Of a DNA stretch of 30,419 nucleotides, positions 22,120-30,419 are shown piece after piece. This stretch comes from Plantago elongata (Eukaryota > Streptophyta > Magnoliopsida > Lamiales > Plantaginaceae). The notes under the pieces are model-generated. The model searched no databases and was not told where the DNA came from. It saw only the letters and a list, made by a program, of their open reading frames with translations. Each line of letters begins with the position of its first letter. The first letter of the stretch is position 1. The stretch spans positions 1 through 30,419 of the forward strand of contig JAYMSP010001606.1 of the NCBI GenBank assembly GCA_036897095.1, written 5' to 3'. A program made the position numbers and the translations under genes.

Positions 22120-25100
22120 ACTTTAATGTCTTTAAATTTTGAATCTACGAAGGATTTATAGTTTCCCTGCAAGAAGATGAACATTATTATTGATCCTTAA
22201 TTACTATTGTGGTGTATTCAACGTGTGTGATAATATATAGAGTGAACATATTTATTGCCTGAATATGTTGTAATTGTAATATGTATCGATTTGTAATCGC
22301 ACGGATAAATGAACAGAATTTAGGTATGTACATTTTAAAACTAAATATGTAATTGACGTAATATATTAAAACTTTCTAAATTTTATTGGTGATACATATA
22401 AACTCGGAATTTAAGGGTTGGATACGCGAACTCAAACTTATATCCGCGATCAAATACATAGACGGTTCATTTTCTTTCCAATTATTTCAGTTCAATACTA
22501 TATTTGATAGCTACCTAATGTTGCCTGATTAAAATTATTTTGGTACCATTGTGCTTTTTAATTTGATTGACCTAAACCATTGACAAATCCAATAGAAGAA
22601 ACATAGCTGCGTGTATCTGTGCTGGTTTCTCTTGTTTCTATTTGACATTAGGACCACATGCTATTTTCAGTATTGTTAATCTACTTATTTGCTCATGAAT
22701 TAATATCATAAATTTTGATTGTTTTAACAATGAAAACAACTAGGTTGATAATATGTTTCACTTATTGATTGAAGATTTGAATTACTCTTTAACCGTTTAA
22801 AGAAAAGAAAGAAATTGATTATTTTCTTAAAGGATAAATTTTGTTCAGGCTAACAATTCCACTGCCCTAATAATATTTTTCTGGGGGAATAGTGTATCTA
22901 TGACTTATACTAACAATTTAAGCCACGGACGATGAACTTCACTAGTCGAACTTGTTGAATCGTATGAATTTTTATTTTGCAAAGAAAACTAAACTTTTGA
23001 AACCTGCATCCCCGGAACATACATGAAAGGGTATATTTGGACGATGAGAGTTGATTATGAATCTCAATAGATTTAAAAAAAAAAATTTATTCAGTGGCAA
23101 AAACTTGAAGAAGTGCAAGATTCAATTATAGACAAGAAAAACGACCTGTACAAATTTCTTGTGATGTATTATTGGCCATTTGACATTTCATTTGTGGAAT
23201 CCCTTTACAAAAAGTTGGTGTCTCCAATAATTTCTACGGCAAAATAATTTTTCATATAGTAGGAGTATCGAGCTAGTGACAATTCCATAACTTTTAGTAA
23301 AGTGATTACCTCATTTTATCTTACCCAGGAAAATAAGGGATCTAATAATTTTACGTATACTCACCAAATTTATTAAACCCTAAATATAAAAATTACATTT
23401 TTAAAATGGATCCAACCGTAATCTAGTTTACGTTCATTTTATTCAACAACGCAAAGTACTATAAATGATGGATTGTTTGGAACAGATTAACATCACAACC
23501 TCATGTCATATTCTTTATATCCTATTAAAATTATAATATCGAATTTGCGAATATAAACAGTATAACAGGTAAACATTCCGTATGAACGGAAACGGACCGG
23601 TCCGCTAACCATAACCACTAACCTGGCGCCCTGGGGCCTGGTATTTGAACAATGGTCCACCTTTCTACCAGCAAGGATGTGCCAAAACATTGTATTGACT
23701 ATTGAGCACGTGTTTAAAGCGAAGCAAAATGAATTGATACTAACTCAACTTCAACTTAATTGGATGAGTCTACATGGATTATGGTCAAGTCTCAAATCAT
23801 GGATTAAAATATTTCCACGTACCTAACGGCACCAACTATACTACTGGTACTAATTTCTAACACGAGTTAAGTTAGTTGCCTAAACTTGGTCACAATTGAA
23901 ATTTAATCAATCGGCTATATGTCATCGTCAAAGATTCAATTTAGACCAAATATATTTTCTCACGGACATAGATTTCTTGGGTACCCACTTCATCTTTTCT
24001 ACTCTACTCGAGTTACTTAAATTACCGATACAGTTCATTATATGAAACGGAATCTTTACGTAAGTTATTCAACTCATCACATTATAAATTGAAACATAAA
24101 ACAATTTTAATTATTTATCTCGGTGTATATAATTTGTACATATGTAAGTCACAGTTCATTATGTGATATTGATAGTTATGAACATAAAATCATGCTACTA
24201 AATGAGAAATTTATTACTTGATCATCAAATTTGAATGGTGAAGCTAGATCTTTGAAATTAGTGAGTCATTAAATGGAAATGATCTTGGTTGTGAAAAAAA
24301 TTGATGATGAAAAGGAGAGTAGTAGATATAAATGAGGTTAGAGAAGAGAGATCATGAGTCATGCCCCACATCAATTACCTATTGAATGCTATACAAATGC
24401 CCCATATTTTGTCCACATTTATAACTCTGACTTTCTTCAACAACAACAACAAGATCTTCTCTACTCTTCTTCTCACCTTTTCTCCATTACTTATGATCGA
24501 ATTTACAAGTAATTTATGGTGTAAATTAAAATTCGAAAAGAATACAGTAATTAAACGTGACATTTATCATGAGACAGATTAATCCGACACAGTAAAAGAT
24601 GAGTGATGAAACAGTAAAAAGAGCAAGTTAGAAGCAGTACGGATATGGGGTTGCAAAAACTGGTTAGTTTGAAAGTTGACAACTGGAATTAGCAGATCAC
24701 AGCTGTTAATGTAATCCTTGTACGGGGATCTGAATTACGCAGCTACTACGTCGCCGTTTTGTCCACTACTTATAGTCTTATACTTATACTACTAATAATC
24801 ATTTCTATTTTCTTTTCTTTCTTATTCTTTCTTAAAGTGGAAATTATTCGAAATGCCTTTCTTGCCCCTTGACTGTTTGATGGAATGAAGAATCATGGAT
24901 ATTTGGATACGCATTTTTATCACTTCATTGACTTGTTTGTTTAGATTTGGAGTGAATTGATTCCACGATTTTTGAGTTATTTAAAGAATAAATAAATTAA
25001 TTGATTTTTGTCTTAGTTGAGAGTTAGAATCCCACGTGATTTATTAATTTAACCATGAGAATCAGAATTAGATGCAATTTTAATGAATTGTCTGTCTACT

Positions 25101-25370
25101 TTGCAAGATAATGGGTTATGATGATTATATAAGTTTAATAAGTGCACGCTTGAATTGTGTTTGTGTTGATTAGGGACTCCTGTGAGGGTTAGGTGACTAC
25201 TAAACATGAAATTTGAGAAGCAAGTCTCGTCTGCCATTTTTGAAATGCTGTGGTAGGGACTAGGGGGCCGTGTTAGGATTTTTGAGAAAATGACGACTTT
25301 TTAAACTATACAGTATACTGGTAATTTAAGTCTAAATATGTCGGAGACAATCTATTATGTGATTGTATAT
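22120..25370. other. Gene-poor AT-rich spacer
   Basis: No ORF with protein-like composition, no tRNA or rRNA. A stretch near 24360-24480 resembles a decayed promoter and leader (CAA repeats, then a CT-rich run), but no gene follows. Isolated CACGTG hexamers occur at 23707 and 25033. Confidence 0.5.
23593..23604. repeat. 12-bp perfect palindrome
   Basis: CGGACCGGTCCG, GC-rich in very AT-rich surroundings and followed by a GC-rich stretch to about 23640. No function is evident. Confidence 0.8.
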
Positions 25371-25376
25371 GAATTT

Positions 25377-25569
25377 GTTTAAGAAAATTAGCTGAAAAGT
25401 TAGTTGATAGGTGAAAAGGTAGCTGGATAAGTATTTTTTTTATTCAACAAGCTAACTTAATTAGCTTCTCAAATTAGTTTGTTTGAAAAGGTGCGCGTTC
25501 ACGTCGCGAGTTTTTTTATAAAGAAAAACTCATTGAGCTAAAAATTTAACTGAAAAGCTAGTGATAAAC
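25377..25569. mobile_element. MITE-like repeat with AGCTGAAAAG motifs
   Basis: Repeated motifs TTAGCTGAAAAG, GTGAAAAGGTAGCTGG and AACTGAAAAGCTAG lie on one strand, with CAAGCTAACTTAATTAGCTT between them. The outer ends, GTTTAAG (25377) and GATAAAC (25563-25569), are imperfect inverted repeats. Repeats of this composition are common nonautonomous hAT-like elements in eudicots. Boundaries and class are tentative. Confidence 0.35.
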
Positions 25570-25581
25570 ATAACCAATATG

Positions 25582-26110
25582 TAGGAGTGGGCATAATTGC
25601 TCCGATCTGAAAATCCAACCCGAACCAATCCAATCCTAACATTTTGGATTGGATTTCGGATTGAGGTTTTTTAGTATTTTGAATTTTTCAATCCGATCCG
25701 TAAATTCGCGGATTATCCGATCCAATATGATACACACACACACACACACTAGGATATAAACCTAAGGTATATATAAAAATTATTTTGAACTATAAACTAC
25801 GAACTTTGAACTTAGTTATTATTATTTTGACTAATTATGCATATTTAATATTTATTATTTTAAATTTTATATGTAAAACATTATATATTTGAATTTAAGC
25901 TTTTGATGCTCAAATTTATGTGTTTTTTAATCTTTTGTTATTTACGTTCAACTCAAGGCATTGGTGTGGAAAAGAAATTAGATTATATTGTAAAATTTCG
26001 GATTATAGGATTGTGACGGATTCATCTGATCCGAACTCGGATAAATCGAAAACGATCCGTAAGATTCGGATTGGATATGGTTCGGATTAATCCGATATCC
26101 ACATTATGAT
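25582..26110. mobile_element. Nonautonomous hAT-like element, ATCCG-rich ends
   Basis: It begins TAGGAGTGGGCATAA, a start typical of plant hAT MITEs, followed by a stretch dense in ATCCGA/ATCCAA motifs (25602-25730). An AT-rich interior follows, then a second dense block of the same motifs in both orientations (25998-26100). The right terminus is unclear: no GTGGGCA complement is seen at 26100. A CCACCCCTAG at 26861-26870 could be the true right end of a longer 1.29-kb element, but no target duplication supports it. Confidence 0.45.
25732..25749. repeat. (AC)9 microsatellite
   Basis: Nine perfect AC units, inside the hAT-like repeat. Confidence 0.95.
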
Positions 26111-27040
26111 CAATGTATGTTAAGTTAATTCATTTAATATACGCTGATGAGTATATCATTATGCTCTAGGTTAAAGATACTATACATTATTCTGCAGGGC
26201 TAGTGCCACAATCTTTAACAGTGACCATTTTTCGTAGTTCAATAAGAGAGGTCACAACCTTTTGAAATGGATGTAACATTCGACCTATAACTATTAAACG
26301 GAAATTTAACCTACAATTATAAGTAATAACACATGTGAAAGACTTTGAAGTACGTGTGTAGTAAGCAAATACTTCACTTCCTCATATCCTCGTATCATGC
26401 TTTATTTGCACTCAATTACACTTCAATTATGTTCGTTATATTCGAAGTACTTTTTAACCACGTTAGAATAATTATTTTATCACATGTACTCGTAATAAAG
26501 TTGAATGATTTCATGATAAATTCGAGTCCATTTACGTAAATTACGTGAAAATTCGGCCACAAAACTTACAAAATGATATTAATAATCAAACAAAATCAAT
26601 AGTAAATATAATAATAATGACAATGAGATACACATTAAAATCACAAAATATCATATAACTTCCAATGTCCCAATCAACATGAATCACAACATTCAACACC
26701 AAATCTCCCAAAATTGAAAGCTACTAACAAATATGAAGCACAAATTAGAATTATATGTTGTACGATTTAAATTGGTAAAATTTAATTTAAATAGCCTGTT
26801 CATTTGAATTGAGTTTTATCAATTCAAATTGTATATCAAACGATCTCTCAAACTTCGGATCCACCCCTAGGATCCAGTATAAAGCAACAAAAAAAGAAAA
26901 GAAGAAAAGGCAAAGCCATTTCCGTAAAAAATTCCACACAAATTCTCCAAGCAGTCAAAGCAGAATCCACCTCGCCATGTCGAAAAGGTAACAAATCAGT
27001 CATTTCCGCATTTCCTGAGGGTCACTCTCGTCATTTCATC
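26111..27040. other. Upstream region of the hexokinase gene
   Basis: AT-rich noncoding sequence that presumably includes distal promoter elements of the hexokinase gene. It contains the hairpin at 26802 and two GGATCC sites flanking CCACCCCTAG near 26865. No coding region is supported. Confidence 0.5.
26802..26829. repeat. Perfect 11-bp inverted repeat with 6-base loop
   Basis: ATTTGAATTGA (26802-26812) and TCAATTCAAAT (26819-26829) are exact complements around GTTTTA. It sits about 220 bases upstream of the TATA-like box of the hexokinase gene and may be a transposon terminus rather than a regulatory site. Confidence 0.7.
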
Positions 27041-27044
27041 CACC

Positions 27045-27119
27045 TTATAAGTACCCAACACTTCGCTTTCCCATAACACTCACTTTCTCTCTCTTCCATT
27101 TAACCCTTTCTCTCTCTAC
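27045..27119 (+). promoter_or_regulatory. Candidate hexokinase core promoter
   Basis: TTATAAGT at 27045-27052 is followed by a pyrimidine-rich patch (CTTTCTCTCTCTTCC and CCCTTTCTCTCTCT) at 27080-27118, the usual plant layout of a TATA box and Y patch. It would give a leader of about 365 bases. A second TATA-like run, TATATATATA, lies at 27268-27277 and would give a much shorter leader. Confidence 0.45.
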
Positions 27120-27301
27120 AATCCAACACTTCTTCGTTTCTCCACACTCTCCACCAACACAAGCAGAAGAACACACGACGCCGTTTCTCACCGGAAAATC
27201 CGATTTCGTCTGATCACTCCAACAAACCTCCGTTTCATCGCTTGATTTCATCTCGTTTGGTTTTGGTTATATATATACAAATATAGTGAGGATAGGTACA
27301 G

Positions 27302-27425
27302 TCGATTAAGGAATCGTTTCGTTGAGTTTTGTTTAGCTTTATATCGTTTTGGTTTATACAGAGTGAGAGTAGATATGGTAGATTGAGTATCGGCTCGATT
27401 AAGGACGATTGAGGTCGATTAAGGA
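27302..27425 (+). promoter_or_regulatory. Hexokinase leader: TCGATTAAGGA repeats and a 3-codon uORF
   Basis: TCGATTAAGGA occurs exactly at 27302-27312, 27395-27405 and 27415-27425. An ATG at 27375 opens a three-codon upstream frame ending with TGA at 27384-27386. It is the only upstream ATG I found between the CT-rich patch and the hexokinase start. Whether it affects translation is unknown. Confidence 0.4.
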
Positions 27426-27447
27426 GGAGACACGGTTGATATTGTGT

Positions 27448-30419
<2,972 letters not shown>

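Noticed and set aside
24361-24582. Overlapping short frames on both strands
   Set aside because: Low-complexity, AT-rich sequence with no family resemblance, no introns and no promoter context beyond a CT-rich run.
25049-25237. 62-codon minus-strand frame
   Set aside because: No recognisable motif or supporting splice structure; size expected by chance.

Overview
This is nuclear DNA of a flowering plant, most likely a eudicot. The genes carry many short exons with GT-AG introns that are AT-rich. The proteins are recognisable plant families, and the spacers hold plant-type transposon remnants (a Stowaway-type MITE, a Copia-like LTR relic and hAT-like repeats). The species cannot be named from the sequence. 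The Stowaway-type repeat with CTCCCTCC ends would fit an asterid, but that is a guess.

Layout: (1) 1-6790, plus strand: a TPR protein with a C-terminal J domain (relatives of Arabidopsis TPR15/TPR16), lacking its 5' end; eleven exons are resolved. (2) 7821-11413, minus strand: a complete 13-exon, 438-residue saccharopine-dehydrogenase-like oxidoreductase (At1g50450 type), tail-to-tail with gene 1. (3) 12993-17775, plus strand: a complete 7-exon ubiquitin-specific protease of the UBP24 type, head-to-head with gene 2 across about 1.6 kb. (4) 17776-27000: a gene-poor spacer of about 9 kb with transposon remnants, microsatellites, palindromes and one speculative short ORF under a cluster of ACGT boxes. 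(5) 27448-30419, plus strand: the first five exons of a membrane-anchored (type B) hexokinase close to Arabidopsis HKL1/hexokinase-3, cut by the window end.

Every exon chain was built by joining GT-AG boundaries, checking phase arithmetic, and comparing the protein with family members as remembered. No alignment was run. The four genes are independent transcription units with unrelated jobs: chaperone cofactor, NAD(P)-binding oxidoreductase, deubiquitinase and hexose sensor/kinase. In Arabidopsis the saccharopine-dehydrogenase-like gene and HKL1 are neighbours (At1g50450/At1g50460), so this window probably preserves an old block with UBP24 and transposon debris between them.

I found no convincing new multi-gene system. 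The most interesting points are a Thr-to-Met change beside the catalytic Asp of the hexokinase, an upstream ORF whose stop overlaps the UBP24 start codon, a NAGNAG acceptor in the last UBP24 intron, nested inverted repeats inside the J-domain gene, and the short ORF with a signal-peptide-like start at 19871.
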